64,000 nucleotides of DNA from NCBI GenBank assembly GCA_038260305.1, contig JBBSNY010000021.1, forward strand, positions 1-64,000, in the 5' to 3' direction. The notes below the pieces were generated by a model. The model did no database searches, was not told where the DNA came from, and saw only the letters and a list, made by a program, of their open reading frames with translations. The stretch comes from CADCVQ01 sp038260305 (lineage in GTDB: Bacteria > Actinomycetota > Thermoleophilia > Solirubrobacterales > Solirubrobacteraceae). Positions 8,235 to 16,875 of the stretch are shown piece after piece (position 1 is the stretch's first letter; each line of letters begins with the position of its first letter). The translations under genes and the position numbers were made by a program.

Positions 8235-8523
8235 GCGCCAAGGCCTGCTCGACGATCTTCGGGGGCAACTCCCCGACCGGGAGGTCGCGCGCGCCGGCGT
8301 TGACCCGGGGCTTGAGCCGTGCCAACAGACGCGTCCGGACGGAGTTCCGGGACGGCGCGTCATACATGGCACCACTCGCTGACGACGCTATGCGTACAGG
8401 TGTCGGCAAACGGTGGTTTGCCGACAGTTCCGTGCCGGACCCGATGCCCGCACCGAACCAGCGTCGAGAACTCGCGTCGAGAAACTATGACGATCCGACC
8501 GACCGGTCCCGTATTTTCGACAC

Positions 8524-8589
8524 GTGCTCTTCGGCTACGCACGAGTCTCCACCGCCGACCAGAACCCCCTCCATCAGGTCGACGCGCTG
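8524..8589 (+). pseudogene. serine resolvase N-terminal fragment
   Basis: From GTG 8524 the protein begins VLFGYARVSTADQNPLHQVD, the catalytic N-terminus of resolvase/invertase recombinases with the nucleophilic Ser in YARVSTADQ. Similarity ends abruptly after about 21 residues and the rest of the frame is unrelated. It is probably the left remnant of a Tn3-type tnpR cut by deletion. A Tn3-type right end lies 330 bases downstream. Confidence 0.75.
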
Positions 8590-9043
8590 CAGGAACACGA
8601 CCGCCACTCCCGCGTAGTCCATCTCCGCGTGGAGCTCCCGAAGTCTCGGCGTCATCCAGTGCGTCAAGGCGCCAACGCCCATGAACTCATCGGCCCAACC
8701 CTTGCTCCACTCCGTTTGCAGCAGGCCGTCATGGCGATTCGCCTCGCCCGCGGGGAAGAGCTGATCGCGGAGCGCCATCCGGCGAGACTAGACAGCGATC
8801 TCAGCGTCCACAAGGTGGTCCGGCGGCTTGTGGCATTAGCAGCGCGTCTCGGGGGGGCGCACGATCGCACGTGGCCACACGCGAGGGCCCAGAACCCCGA
8901 ACAGCGACTAACGCTTAGCGTTGTCTCACGCAGACTTGTCGTCGGAACCCCATATGGGCAGGACCGGACGGCTGCAGCGCATCGCCCGTGAGGCCCTGGC
9001 TGCCTTGCACGGCGACGCCTGACCGACGGCAACGCCCTTGCGC
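8590..9043. other. transposon scar between resolvase fragment and CopD-like gene
   Basis: Apart from the Tn3-type end at 8914-8951 I find no supportable gene. A minus-strand frame at 8485-8778 (97 residues, MALRDQLFPAGEANRHDG) has an even composition and could be part of an unrecognised protein, but it overlaps the resolvase fragment and has no support. Confidence 0.5.
8914..8951 (-). repeat. 38-bp Tn3-family terminal inverted repeat (right end)
   Basis: Second copy of the end at 6194-6231 with 34 of 38 identical bases and the same orientation. With the GGGG outer end on the right, it is the right boundary of an element that contained the resolvase fragment at 8524. Confidence 0.8.
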
Positions 9044-9427
9044 TCAGCCGTGTGCGAGCGTGAGGCCCAGCCAGACGATCGCCAGCGAGGCCACGAAGAT
9101 CGCGCCCTCCAGGATATGCATCGTCGGCCGGCGCATGTGCCAGATCACGAGCACTGCGACGACCACCACCAGGCTGAGCTTCAGCTGCAAGGTCCCGCTC
9201 GCCCACAGGTGCGCGTGGGAGGCCATCGCGCTGCCGGTCGCGAGCAGCACCGCGATCGCGACGAGCGTGCCGGCCCCGAACCGGCGCGCGATCGCGCGAA
9301 CGATCTCGCGGTCGGGTAGCTGGCGCGTGACGGGCACGACGGCGACCGCCAGCAGCAGCTGTCCGCCGACGAAGAACGCCATCGCGAGCAGATGCAGCCA
9401 TCGCACCGCAGTCCAGATGTCATTCAT
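9044..9427 (-). CDS. CopD-like four-helix membrane protein
   Basis: A 127-residue protein with four hydrophobic segments (about 8-28, 48-66, 79-96, 105-124). The N-terminal VRWLHLLAMAFFVGGQLLL with an in-membrane His resembles the start of CopD/YcnJ-type and related proteins, in which such His residues can bind metal or heme. The function is not proven. Its start overlaps the hemerythrin gene end by 8 bases, and the two form an operon with the upstream regulator. This suggests a redox, metal or NO-related role. Confidence 0.65.
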   Translation of the reverse strand: MNDIWTAVRWLHLLAMAFFVGGQLLLAVAVVPVTRQLPDREIVRAIARRFGAGTLVAIAVLLATGSAMASHAHLWASGTLQLKLSLVVVVAVLVIWHMRRPTMHILEGAIFVASLAIVWLGLTLAHG

Positions 9428-9869
9428 CGATCGTCCGCTCCTCGGCCGTTGCGAGCGCCGCTGAGAGAGCGGCCAGCTGCGGGGCCGGCAGCGCTTGCTC
9501 TATGAGGACGAAGAGCTCTCGCTCCTCCATCCGGACATGGTCGGCGAGCATGCCTCCCAGTTCATGCAACTGCCCCAGGGCGGGCGTGGGGTCATCGACG
9601 AGCGCGTCGATCGCGTGGCGGATGGCCACGTGCTCGCACAGGGCGCGGGCGACCAGCGGGTGATACGCGTCGCCGTAGCCGGCGTAGGCGGGCAGCAGCA
9701 CCTCCTCCTCGATTCGAAAGTGCGCGCGGCCGGCCGTCCACCAGAACGACAGGACGCTGGCGCGGGCGTCGGGCGTCCTCTCCGTCGTAGCCCGCCGCAG
9801 ATTGCGCGCGACCGCGAGCGCGCGGTGATGATCGCGTGAGAGCGAGACGAGGGCGGGATCTCGCTTCAC
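9420..9869 (-). CDS. hemerythrin-type HHE cation-binding protein
   Basis: A 149-residue protein from GTG 9869, which overlaps the regulator stop codon by 3 bases. Metal-ligand motifs of the HHE four-helix bundle are visible: SRDHHRAL near residue 9, HFRIEEE near 50, EHVAIRH near 80 and HVRMEERELF near 107. Such domains bind a di-iron centre and respond to O2, NO or iron. The operon contains a regulator with a Cys cluster, so an iron- or NO-stress role is likely (inference). Confidence 0.88.
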   Translation of the reverse strand: MKRDPALVSLSRDHHRALAVARNLRRATTERTPDARASVLSFWWTAGRAHFRIEEEVLLPAYAGYGDAYHPLVARALCEHVAIRHAIDALVDDPTPALGQLHELGGMLADHVRMEERELFVLIEQALPAPQLAALSAALATAEERTIDE

Positions 9870-10609
9870 GCGCCGGTCATCGAGTCCGCCCGCGGTGCGG
9901 CACCGCCACCGCCGTGTGTCGCGGGAAGCTCGGAGGTGAGCGCCTGCCCGGCGAGCCCCCCCGCCAGCTCGATCAAGCAGCCCGCGCCAACGGGATCGCG
10001 CGCGACGAACGCGGTCAGCCGCGTGTCCGGAGCGAGCGTGTCGAGCAGGCCGCGGGTGATCCCGCGATGCAGCGTGCACACGACAGGCTGGTTCTCGGCG
10101 ACCGCTTCGCGATACGGGCAGTTGCACAGCTCGTAGGTCAGCGTGCCCCTGCCCTCGAGCCGGCGCTTCGGCGCGAACCCCATCGAGGACAGCACGGCAT
10201 GCATCGACGCCTCGGCGGTGGCCGCGTCGGTCTCCTCGGCGATCGTGCGACCGATCTTCCGGCCGGTCGCCTCGACCGCGCGCAGGCTGCCGGCGCCTGC
10301 GGACATCACGCTCGCCAGCCGGCGCCCGAGATCGGCGTACGCTCGCTGCGGCTCGGCGCGAGTGGCAGCGCCGGGGTCGACCGACCACATGTCCCGCGGC
10401 CTCCCGCGGGGCTGTGCGACCCGATCTCGCTGGATCAGTCCGGCCTCGCGCAGACGTTCGAGATGTACGCGCACACCGTTGGGGTGCAGTCCGATGCGCC
10501 GAGCGAGATCCTCGGTTCCAGCGGGCGCGCGCAGGTCCCCAAGCAGGCGGAACAGCCGCTGGCGCGTGGGCTGGGACAGCGCTTCCTCCGGTCGCGTGGC
10601 GCTGCCCAT
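9866..10609 (-). CDS. COG2345-type winged-helix regulator with Cys cluster
   Basis: A 247-residue protein from ATG 10609 (MGSATRPEEALSQPTRQRLF). Upstream in-frame ATGs are possible but lack family-like sequence. A winged helix covers about residues 10-75 (ARRIGLHPNGVRVHLERLREAGLI). The C-terminal domain has MGFAPKRR and LCNCPYREAV…VVCTLHRG, a Cys/His arrangement typical of this family and thought to bind an Fe-S cluster as in the related SufR. It probably controls its own operon with the hemerythrin and CopD-like genes. A TTGTGTAAACT stretch lies just upstream. Confidence 0.8.
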   Translation of the reverse strand: MGSATRPEEALSQPTRQRLFRLLGDLRAPAGTEDLARRIGLHPNGVRVHLERLREAGLIQRDRVAQPRGRPRDMWSVDPGAATRAEPQRAYADLGRRLASVMSAGAGSLRAVEATGRKIGRTIAEETDAATAEASMHAVLSSMGFAPKRRLEGRGTLTYELCNCPYREAVAENQPVVCTLHRGITRGLLDTLAPDTRLTAFVARDPVGAGCLIELAGGLAGQALTSELPATHGGGGAAPRADSMTGA

Positions 10610-10743
10610 TCGCCGCAGTTTACACAAGCTCCGCTGTGAAAAGTTCGCTTGGGAATCGCCGCAGCAAGCACGCCCGTGATCGTCCACGACCAGCCACTCG
10701 GCCAGTCCACCACAACATATCGGCTCCCGATAGGATCGCTCAG

Positions 10744-12615
10744 ATGCTGCCCCTTGGGCACTCTGAGTCTGATTCCGGCGACTCGATCGTGCCGCCGGCC
10801 TCGCACCCGGAGCGCGATCTCAGTGACTTCACGACGACAGCCGCGGTTGTGTGGCTGACCGCGGTCGCGGTCCCGGTGGGAGTCGCGGTGGCGTTCCTCG
10901 CGCTCGGTCTGCTGGACCTCATCGGCCTGATCACACACCTCGCGTACACGGGGACGGTCGCGACGAGCCTCGGCGCCCCGGACACCTCGGTGCTCGGGCC
11001 GCTGAGCGTCGCGGTACCGGTCGCCGGCGGCCTGATCATCGGGCTCATGGCGCGAGTCGGTTCGGAGCGCATCAGGGGCCACGGCATCCCGGAGGCCATG
11101 GAGACGATCCTCCTGCGCGGCAGCCGGATGGAGCCACGACTCGCCGTGCTCAAGCCGATCTCGAGCGCGGTCAGCATCGGTACCGGCGGCCCGTTCGGGG
11201 CCGAGGGGCCGATCATCGTCACGGGCGGCGCGATCGGAAGCGTCGTCGGGCAGCTGCTTCATCTCACCGCGGCCGAACGGCGATGCCTGCTTGTCGCCGG
11301 CGCGGCCGCCGGCATGACCGCGGTCTTCGGCACACCGGTCGCGGCCGTCCTGCTCGGCGTCGAGCTGCTGCTGTTCGAATGGCGCCCGCGTTCGATGGTC
11401 CCGGTCGCCCTCGCCGCCTGTGCCGCAGAGGCCGTACGCGAGCAGTTCGTCGGCGCGGGCCTGCTCCACGGTGCCCCCCTCTTCGCGATGGTCCACACGG
11501 GCCCGCTGCCGCTGTCGGTCACGGCGGGCGCAGTCGTCGTCGGAGTCGCCTGCGGCGGCCTCGCGTGGGTCATGACCCGCTGCGTGTACGGCGCCGAGGA
11601 TCTCTTCGCGCGGCTCCCGATGCATTGGATGTGGTGGCCGCCGCTCGGCGGCCTGGTCGTCGGCCTCGGCGGCCTGCTGGACGCGCGCGTGCTCGGTGTG
11701 GGATACGGCACGATCGATGCGGAACTGACCGGACGCCTGGCGCTCGGAACGCTTGCCGTCCTCCTGGTCGTCAAACTCACCGTGTGGGCGATCGCGCTGG
11801 GATCGAACACGAGCGGGGGCATCCTCGCCCCGCTGCTGATGCTGGGCGCCGCGCTCGGTGGCCTGCTCGGCGCGGTCCTTCCCGGGGCCGACGCGGGTAC
11901 GTGGGCGCTACTCGGGATGGCCGCGGCGCTCGCGGGCGTCACACGGTCACCGTTCACGAGCATCGTCTTCGCGCTCGAACTGACCCACGACGTCGACGCG
12001 TTGCTCGCGTTGCTCGTCGCCTGCACGATGGCCCACCTCGTCAGCGTGCTCGCGCTCAAGCGCTCGATCCTCACCGAGAAGGTCGCCCGCCGCGGCTACC
12101 ACGTCTCGCGCGAGTACGAGGTCGACCCGCTGTACGCGTTGCTTGTCCGTGACGTCATGGCGACCGAAGTGCTGACCGTCGAGCCCGGAATGAGCGTCCG
12201 CGACCTCTACCACCTTCTGCCCGAGGGCACCGAGGGGCGCCGCCAGCGCCTGTACCCGGTGCTCGGTTCCGACGGCACCCTCACCGGCGTCGTGGCGTGG
12301 TCCGACCTCCTGGTCGCCCAGCAGCACGACGGCGATCTGACCGTCGGCGGGCTTGCGCGCGCGGCACTGGTCGCCAGGCCCGACGAGACGCTCCGTGCCG
12401 CGGCCGACCGAATGGTCACAAGCGGCCACGGGGTGCTGCCGGTGGTCGACCGCGACGAGCCTGGGCGACTGCTGGGGCTCGTGAGCCAGTTCGACCTGCT
12501 CAAGGCACACGAGCGCAGCCTCGTCGAGGAGCGCCACCGCGAGCGCCCGCTGCGTCCGTGGCGACTACTCGACCGACCGGCGACGGCGAGCCCGGTGACC
12601 GAGCGCGCGCCATGA
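10744..12615 (+). CDS. ClC-family chloride channel/antiporter with CBS domains
   Basis: A 623-residue protein from ATG 10744. The ClC membrane domain spans about residues 30-440. It carries the selectivity motif GTGGPFGAEGP, whose Glu is the gating glutamate of GxEGP, and the late motif GSNTSGGILAPLL. Two CBS repeats follow (about 475-530 and 540-600, VRDVMATEVLTVEPGMSV and RAALVARPDETLRAAADRM), which in relatives bind nucleotides and tune gating. It moves Cl- or a similar anion across the cytoplasmic membrane. Whether it is a channel or H+ exchanger cannot be told here. Its stop overlaps the MarR gene start (ATGA). Confidence 0.92.
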   Translation: MLPLGHSESDSGDSIVPPASHPERDLSDFTTTAAVVWLTAVAVPVGVAVAFLALGLLDLIGLITHLAYTGTVATSLGAPDTSVLGPLSVAVPVAGGLIIGLMARVGSERIRGHGIPEAMETILLRGSRMEPRLAVLKPISSAVSIGTGGPFGAEGPIIVTGGAIGSVVGQLLHLTAAERRCLLVAGAAAGMTAVFGTPVAAVLLGVELLLFEWRPRSMVPVALAACAAEAVREQFVGAGLLHGAPLFAMVHTGPLPLSVTAGAVVVGVACGGLAWVMTRCVYGAEDLFARLPMHWMWWPPLGGLVVGLGGLLDARVLGVGYGTIDAELTGRLALGTLAVLLVVKLTVWAIALGSNTSGGILAPLLMLGAALGGLLGAVLPGADAGTWALLGMAAALAGVTRSPFTSIVFALELTHDVDALLALLVACTMAHLVSVLALKRSILTEKVARRGYHVSREYEVDPLYALLVRDVMATEVLTVEPGMSVRDLYHLLPEGTEGRRQRLYPVLGSDGTLTGVVAWSDLLVAQQHDGDLTVGGLARAALVARPDETLRAAADRMVTSGHGVLPVVDRDEPGRLLGLVSQFDLLKAHERSLVEERHRERPLRPWRLLDRPATASPVTERAP

Positions 12616-13037
12616 CACCCCGCGTGCCAGACAAGCCCTTGTGTGACGAGGACTATCGACGGCTCCTCGAATTTCGCACCGGACTGCGGGCCTTCATGTG
12701 CTGGAGCGAAGAGACGGCCCGGCAGGCCGGGCTCACGCCGGCGCTGCATCAGCTGCTGCTCGTCGTACGCGGAAGCATCGATTCGGACGGGCCGACCGTG
12801 GGACAGGCCGCCGACGCGCTGCACATCCGCCATCACAGCGCGGTCGAACTCGCCCAGCGTGCGGAGACCTCCGGACTGCTTCGGCGTGAGCGCGACCCGG
12901 CCGACCGGCGCCGGGTGCGGCTGCGACTGACCGACTCGGGGGCGCGGCAACTCGACGCGCTCACGATCGAGCACCTCCCTCGGATCGACCTCCTCGCTCG
13001 CACCCTCGACGGCGTCCTGACCGCGCACCGGCCGTAG
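12612..13037 (+). CDS. MarR-family transcriptional regulator
   Basis: A 141-residue winged-helix protein. The recognition region TVGQAADALHIRHHSAVELAQRAETSGLLRR is followed by the wing DPADRRRVRLRLTDSGARQL, which is the MarR signature. It starts at ATG 12612 inside the stop of the ClC gene, so the two are coupled and the regulator probably senses a condition linked to the channel. The flanking dimerisation helices are short but complete. Confidence 0.9.
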   Translation: MTPRVPDKPLCDEDYRRLLEFRTGLRAFMCWSEETARQAGLTPALHQLLLVVRGSIDSDGPTVGQAADALHIRHHSAVELAQRAETSGLLRRERDPADRRRVRLRLTDSGARQLDALTIEHLPRIDLLARTLDGVLTAHRP

Positions 13038-13202
13038 GCGACGGCAATCGATTCGACGTCGCGGGCCAGCCGAGCTACGACGCCACGAGTCGCGCCTCGA
13101 TGTGAGCATCGTGCATCGTTGGGCTCCAGTGGCGGATGGGACGAAGGGCTAGCACGTCGCTCGGCCCGCGCGCGGGGCGCGCGGACCGAGCGGCGTCGTC
13201 GC

Positions 13203-13370
13203 TCAGTGGTTGGCCGTGGAAACGCGCCGCGGGGACACGCCGATCACGCCGGCGATGGTCAGATCGACGCCGCGAACGGCCGGGGCGTTCATGTTCGTTT
13301 CGGTCTGGCTCACGGAGCCGGCCGCGGGGTGCTCTTCGATCCAGGGATGGTCATTGCCTGCGGGGGTCAT
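13203..13370 (-). CDS. 55-residue small acidic protein
   Basis: A short gene from ATG 13370 to TGA 13203, preceded by a strong AGGAGAG ribosome site 5 bases upstream. The protein (MTPAGNDHPWIEEHPAAGSV…) is mildly acidic at the N-terminus and ends in VIGVSPRRVSTANH. I recognise no family. It lies 45 bases downstream of the universal stress protein gene on the same strand and is probably the last gene of that operon. The ribosome site and position are the main support. Confidence 0.5.
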   Translation of the reverse strand: MTPAGNDHPWIEEHPAAGSVSQTETNMNAPAVRGVDLTIAGVIGVSPRRVSTANH

Positions 13371-13415
13371 CTGAACTCTCCTTCTGTTCGGTGGTGGTCT
13401 GATCTGTCGTGGGTT

Positions 13416-13919
13416 TCATGGCGCCGGCGGGACCGCCGTCGTCATCGGATCGGCTCGGGAGGGCTTGGTGGAGGGCTCGTCGGAGTGGACGACGAGCACC
13501 GCGACGGGGCTTGACTGCAGAACCCGATGGCTGACGCTGCCGAGCAACAGCGACCGCAGCTCGCTATGCCCGCGCGAGCCCATGACGATCAGATCGTGAT
13601 CGCCGCTGCGGGCCTGATCGACGATCGCCGCTCCGGCGGCCCCCCGCCTGAGGATGCTCGTGACGGGCAGGTCGTCGGGCACGCGGTCCAGAGCGCGCTC
13701 GAGCACCTGCTGGTAGTGGCGCTCGGTTTGCTGGTCGATGACGTCGAAGTCGACCGGGACGTAGTAGCCACTGCCCAGCGCCCAGGCATTCGTCGCAGGA
13801 CTGACCGTCATCACCGTGAGCGACGCGTGGTTGTCGCGGGCCATGTCGATGGCTTCGAGGAGGGCACGATCGGCCGCCGGTGAGGTGTCGACGGCGACGA
13901 GAATGCGGCGGAACATCAC
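13416..13919 (-). CDS. universal stress protein (UspA family)
   Basis: A 167-residue single-domain Usp. The N-terminal strand is FRRILVAVDTSPAADRAL. The ATP-binding motif G-2x-G-9x-G-S is present as GSRGHSELRSLLLGSVS near residues 115-131, so it is of the nucleotide-binding type. It ends in a Pro-rich tail. Its start overlaps the stop of the short receiver protein (ATGA). The context suggests it is an output of the two-component system upstream. Confidence 0.9.
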   Translation of the reverse strand: MMFRRILVAVDTSPAADRALLEAIDMARDNHASLTVMTVSPATNAWALGSGYYVPVDFDVIDQQTERHYQQVLERALDRVPDDLPVTSILRRGAAGAAIVDQARSGDHDLIVMGSRGHSELRSLLLGSVSHRVLQSSPVAVLVVHSDEPSTKPSRADPMTTAVPPAP

Positions 13920-14341
13920 GCCACCTCCTGGGCCGGACCGACGAGCTCTGCCGCGACGTGCTCGTTCGGTGGCGCCGTCGGGCGAAGCTGGCCGACGATG
14001 CGCCGGATACGGCGGACCACGTCCCGGCGATCGGTCGCGAGCGTCTCTGCGATCGCCTGGTGCGACGTTCCGGCGAGCAGCATCGCGGCGACCGAGACAT
14101 CGTCGGGGTCCAGCCGCCCGATCGCGGCCTCCCGGTGCTCGGCTGAGACCGACTGTCCGTCGCCGCGCGCGAGGTCGTAGTCGGCGACGACGACGTCCGG
14201 ACGCGAGCGGTCGAGGTCTCGCAGAAGCTCCTGCGCGCTGTGCGCGGCGGCGACCGGCTGCAGGTCAGGCGTGCTGGCTAGGAGGCGCTGCAGTCCGGTG
14301 AGGACGGCCGGGTGATCATCGAGGAGGGCGACGCGGAGCAT
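13916..14341 (-). CDS. short response-regulator-like protein with HTH-like tail
   Basis: A 141-residue protein. Residues 1-60 match the first half of a receiver domain (ALLDDHPAVLTGLQRLL, phospho-acceptor Asp54 in VVVADYDL). The second half of the receiver, with its conserved Thr/Ser and Lys, is missing. The protein moves straight into LDPDDVSVAAMLLAGTSHQAIAETLATDRRDVVRR, which resembles a helix-turn-helix. It is either an internally deleted NarL-type regulator or a miniature variant. It is coupled to the Usp gene and follows the full-length regulator by 76 bases. Confidence 0.7.
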   Translation of the reverse strand: MLRVALLDDHPAVLTGLQRLLASTPDLQPVAAAHSAQELLRDLDRSRPDVVVADYDLARGDGQSVSAEHREAAIGRLDPDDVSVAAMLLAGTSHQAIAETLATDRRDVVRRIRRIVGQLRPTAPPNEHVAAELVGPAQEVA

Positions 14342-14417
14342 GCATCGGATGATCTCGTCCGGCCAGCAGCCTGGCGATGGGGTGACGGTCCCATTTCGGG
14401 GTGGGTCGCGATCGCGC

Positions 14418-15077
14418 TCACGGCTGTACGAGGCCGCGGCGAATCGCGTATCGGGTCAGCTCGACGCGGTCGCGCATCCCGAGCTTCTCGAGGATGTTCG
14501 CGCGGTGACGCTCGACGGTCTTCTTGCTGATGAACAGCAGTTCGGCGATCTGGTCGTTGTTGTGCGCCTCGGCGATGAGCTTGACGATCTCCTGCTCGCG
14601 GGGTGTCAGCGGGTCCGTTCTGGCGGCCTCCCCGCGGCTGGCGCGCTCGAGGTGCTCGCGAATCAGCGCCCGCACCGCGCCGGGATACAGAAACGGCTCG
14701 CCGCGCATGGCGGCGCGGCACGCATCGATGAGATCTCGGTCGACGGCGGTCTTCAGCACGAAGCCTGAAGCACCGCAGGCGAGCGCCTCGAAGAAGTACT
14801 CCTCGGTCTCGTGCATCGACAGGATGAGGACGCGTACGCCGGGCTTGCGCTGGGTGATCTCGCGCGCCGCCTGAAGGCCCGTCATGCGTGGCATCGAGAT
14901 GTCGAGGATCGCCAGGTCGATGTCCTCCGCGACGATGCGCTCGACGGCGTCCGCGCCGTCGTGGCACTCCGCCACGACCTCGAAGTCCGGCTGCTGATTG
15001 AGCACCTGCACGAGCCCGCGCAGAACGATCGGGTGATCGTCTGCCAGCAGCACACGGGCTTTGAGCGGAACCGTCAT
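14418..15077 (-). CDS. NarL/LuxR-family response regulator
   Basis: A 219-residue regulator. The receiver domain has LLADDHPIVLRGL, phospho-acceptor Asp59 (LAILDISMPRMTG), Ser in LILSMHE and Lys in FVLKTA. The C-terminal LuxR helix-turn-helix is DPLTPREQEIVKLIAEAHNN…SKKTVERHRANILEKLGM (about 150-205). It should be phosphorylated by the kinase whose stop codon it overlaps and then bind DNA. It is the likely activator of the operon that includes the Usp gene. Confidence 0.93.
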   Translation of the reverse strand: MTVPLKARVLLADDHPIVLRGLVQVLNQQPDFEVVAECHDGADAVERIVAEDIDLAILDISMPRMTGLQAAREITQRKPGVRVLILSMHETEEYFFEALACGASGFVLKTAVDRDLIDACRAAMRGEPFLYPGAVRALIREHLERASRGEAARTDPLTPREQEIVKLIAEAHNNDQIAELLFISKKTVERHRANILEKLGMRDRVELTRYAIRRGLVQP

Positions 15078-16048
15078 CGTCGGTCGAGGGGTACCCGCAG
15101 CGCGACCTCGGTTCCGCCCTGGCTGGATGCGCCGATCGACAGCTGAGCACCGATCAGCATCGCGCGTTCGCGCATGCCCCGAATACCGGTCGCCGATGTC
15201 AGCGCGTCCGGATCAAGGCCGCGCCCGTCGTCGCTGACGCGGAGTGTCACCTCGCCCGCAGCCTCCCCCAGCGAGAGCTCGACGTGGCCAGCATGTGCGT
15301 GACGGGCAATGTTCGTGAGCGCCTCTTGTGCCACGCGGTAGACGACCAGCTCCTGCTCCTCGCTGAGCGGTCCGACGCGTTGCAGGCGACGGTCGATCCG
15401 CAGGCCGGCATGCTCCCCGAACGAGGTCGCCAGGGTCGACAGCGCGCTCTGCAGCCCGAGGTCCTCCAACGCTTCGGGGCGCAGGCGCACCGCGATGCCA
15501 CGAACGTCCATCGCCCCCATACGCGTGGTCTCACGCAGCTCGTCGAGCTCGCCGCGGAGATCGTCCGGAATCTTCGCGGCCAGGCTCTCGATCTGCAGCA
15601 TCATCGCCGTCAGCGTCTGGCCGACCTCGTCGTGTAGCTCGCGAGCCACACGCTTGCGTTCGCCCTCCTGCACGCGCAGTGCTTGGCGCGCGCTCTCGCG
15701 CCGCTCGGCCTCGAGCCGGTCGAGCATCTCGTTGAACGTGCGCGCGAGCGTCGCGACATCGGGCCCGCCGACGACTGGCACGCGCGGACCTGGCTGGAGC
15801 GGATCCCATCCGCGCATCGCGTCAGCCACGTCGTGCAGCGGCCCGAAGGCCGGCCGAACCAGCAGCACGCTGAGAACGCCCAGCATGATCATGCCCACGA
15901 TCAACACGACGAGCTCGGTGAACGTGATCGGGATCGACACCGTGACGCCGGGGGCGAACGCGAGGGCCGCGGTCGCCGCCGCCAGCACCACGACGTTCGT
16001 CAGCGATACACGCCACAGCAGCGGCACGGCCTGCAAGCGGTTGCGCAT
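15074..16048 (-). CDS. NarX/DesK-type sensor histidine kinase
   Basis: A 324-residue kinase from ATG 16048. Longer in-frame starts give only low-complexity sequence. Two N-terminal membrane helices (about 11-32 and 42-64) are followed by a HAMP-like segment, the HisKA_3 box with His139 (ERKRVARELHDEVGQTL) and an ATPase domain (QEALTNIARHAHAGHVEL, SDDGRGLDP, GIRGMRERA). There is almost no periplasmic loop, so the signal is probably sensed in or near the membrane. It is coupled to the response regulator by a 4-base overlap. Confidence 0.92.
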   Translation of the reverse strand: MRNRLQAVPLLWRVSLTNVVVLAAATAALAFAPGVTVSIPITFTELVVLIVGMIMLGVLSVLLVRPAFGPLHDVADAMRGWDPLQPGPRVPVVGGPDVATLARTFNEMLDRLEAERRESARQALRVQEGERKRVARELHDEVGQTLTAMMLQIESLAAKIPDDLRGELDELRETTRMGAMDVRGIAVRLRPEALEDLGLQSALSTLATSFGEHAGLRIDRRLQRVGPLSEEQELVVYRVAQEALTNIARHAHAGHVELSLGEAAGEVTLRVSDDGRGLDPDALTSATGIRGMRERAMLIGAQLSIGASSQGGTEVALRVPLDRR

Positions 16049-16290
16049 GCTGCCAAGACTCCCACACGGTGCGCCAACCGGTATGGGGTCAGGACCGCAC
16101 CATGTGGGCCGGCCGCGCGTCCCGCGTGGGCGGGTCCCATCCGCGCCCGCCCCATGAGCCCCGGCCGGCGGTCCTGATGTTGCACGAATGGGGCCATGAC
16201 GCCATTGGCTCACGTCGGCGCCTCATGGATGGTGGTCTGACGCCGCGCGCCCTGCGCGGCGCTCGTCGTTCGCCCACCCAAGGAGCAGCC

Positions 16291-16791
16291 GTGTCCGTTG
16301 CCGCCGATCAGTTGCGCTCGATCACCCGTGCGGGCCATGAACGCCTCAGCGCTCAACTCGCCGAGCTCGTCACCGTGCGTCGTCCCGAGGTCCTGCGCTG
16401 GTCGCGCGACGCGCGCGGCGACGGCGCAACGGACGACAATCCCGATCACACCGCAGCGCTCGAGACGTACGCGCTGCTGGAGCGGCGGATCGCCGCGCTG
16501 CGCCACACGCTCGCGCGCGCCGAGATCATCGACTCGGCGCCGCAGGACACCGCGGGCATCGGCACCACCGTGCAACTGCGGATGCCCAACGGTCGGACGA
16601 CGCGCTACCAACTCGTCGGAGCTGCCGAGGCCCACCCCCAGGAGCAGCGGATATCGATCGAGTCACCCGTCGGCCAGGCGATCTTCGGCCGGCGCCCGGG
16701 AGACGTCGTCGCCGTCCGCGCCCCCGGCGGTACGCGGCGCGTCGAGATCCTTTCCATCGGGCCGCTGCCGGCCGCGCGACGGGTCGCCTGA
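16291..16791 (+). CDS. GreA/GreB-family transcription-factor-like protein
   Basis: A 166-residue protein from GTG 16291, preceded by AAGGAGC. The N-terminal coiled coil has the GreA pattern ITRAGHERLSAQLAEL…RPEV…GATDDNPDHTAALETYALLERRIAALRHTLARAEIID. The C-terminal FKBP-like domain follows (GTTVQLRMPNGRTTRYQLVG, SPVGQAIFGRRPGDVVAVRAPGG). The acidic coiled-coil tip keeps an Asp-rich stretch (GATDDN), so it could act on the RNA polymerase secondary channel. It is divergent enough to be a Gre paralog rather than the housekeeping factor. It is divergently oriented from the kinase operon. Confidence 0.8.
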   Translation: MSVAADQLRSITRAGHERLSAQLAELVTVRRPEVLRWSRDARGDGATDDNPDHTAALETYALLERRIAALRHTLARAEIIDSAPQDTAGIGTTVQLRMPNGRTTRYQLVGAAEAHPQEQRISIESPVGQAIFGRRPGDVVAVRAPGGTRRVEILSIGPLPAARRVA

Positions 16792-16805
16792 TCGAAGCGG
16801 CGACC
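16782..16805 (+). terminator. stem-loop overlapping the end of the Gre-like gene
   Basis: GGTCGCC at 16782-16788 pairs with GGCGACC at 16799-16805 around a 10-base loop. There is no T-run, so a terminator role is only suggested. Confidence 0.3.
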
Positions 16806-16875
16806 ACCACGACCCCGTCGACGATGGGCTCCGCACCCCATTGTCCGGTCAGCCCCGGCGCTGCACGATCGCTGC

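Noticed and set aside
8485..8778. 97-codon minus-strand gene beside the resolvase fragment
   Set aside because: No family match, overlaps the resolvase fragment, and lies in a deletion scar; kept only as a remark.
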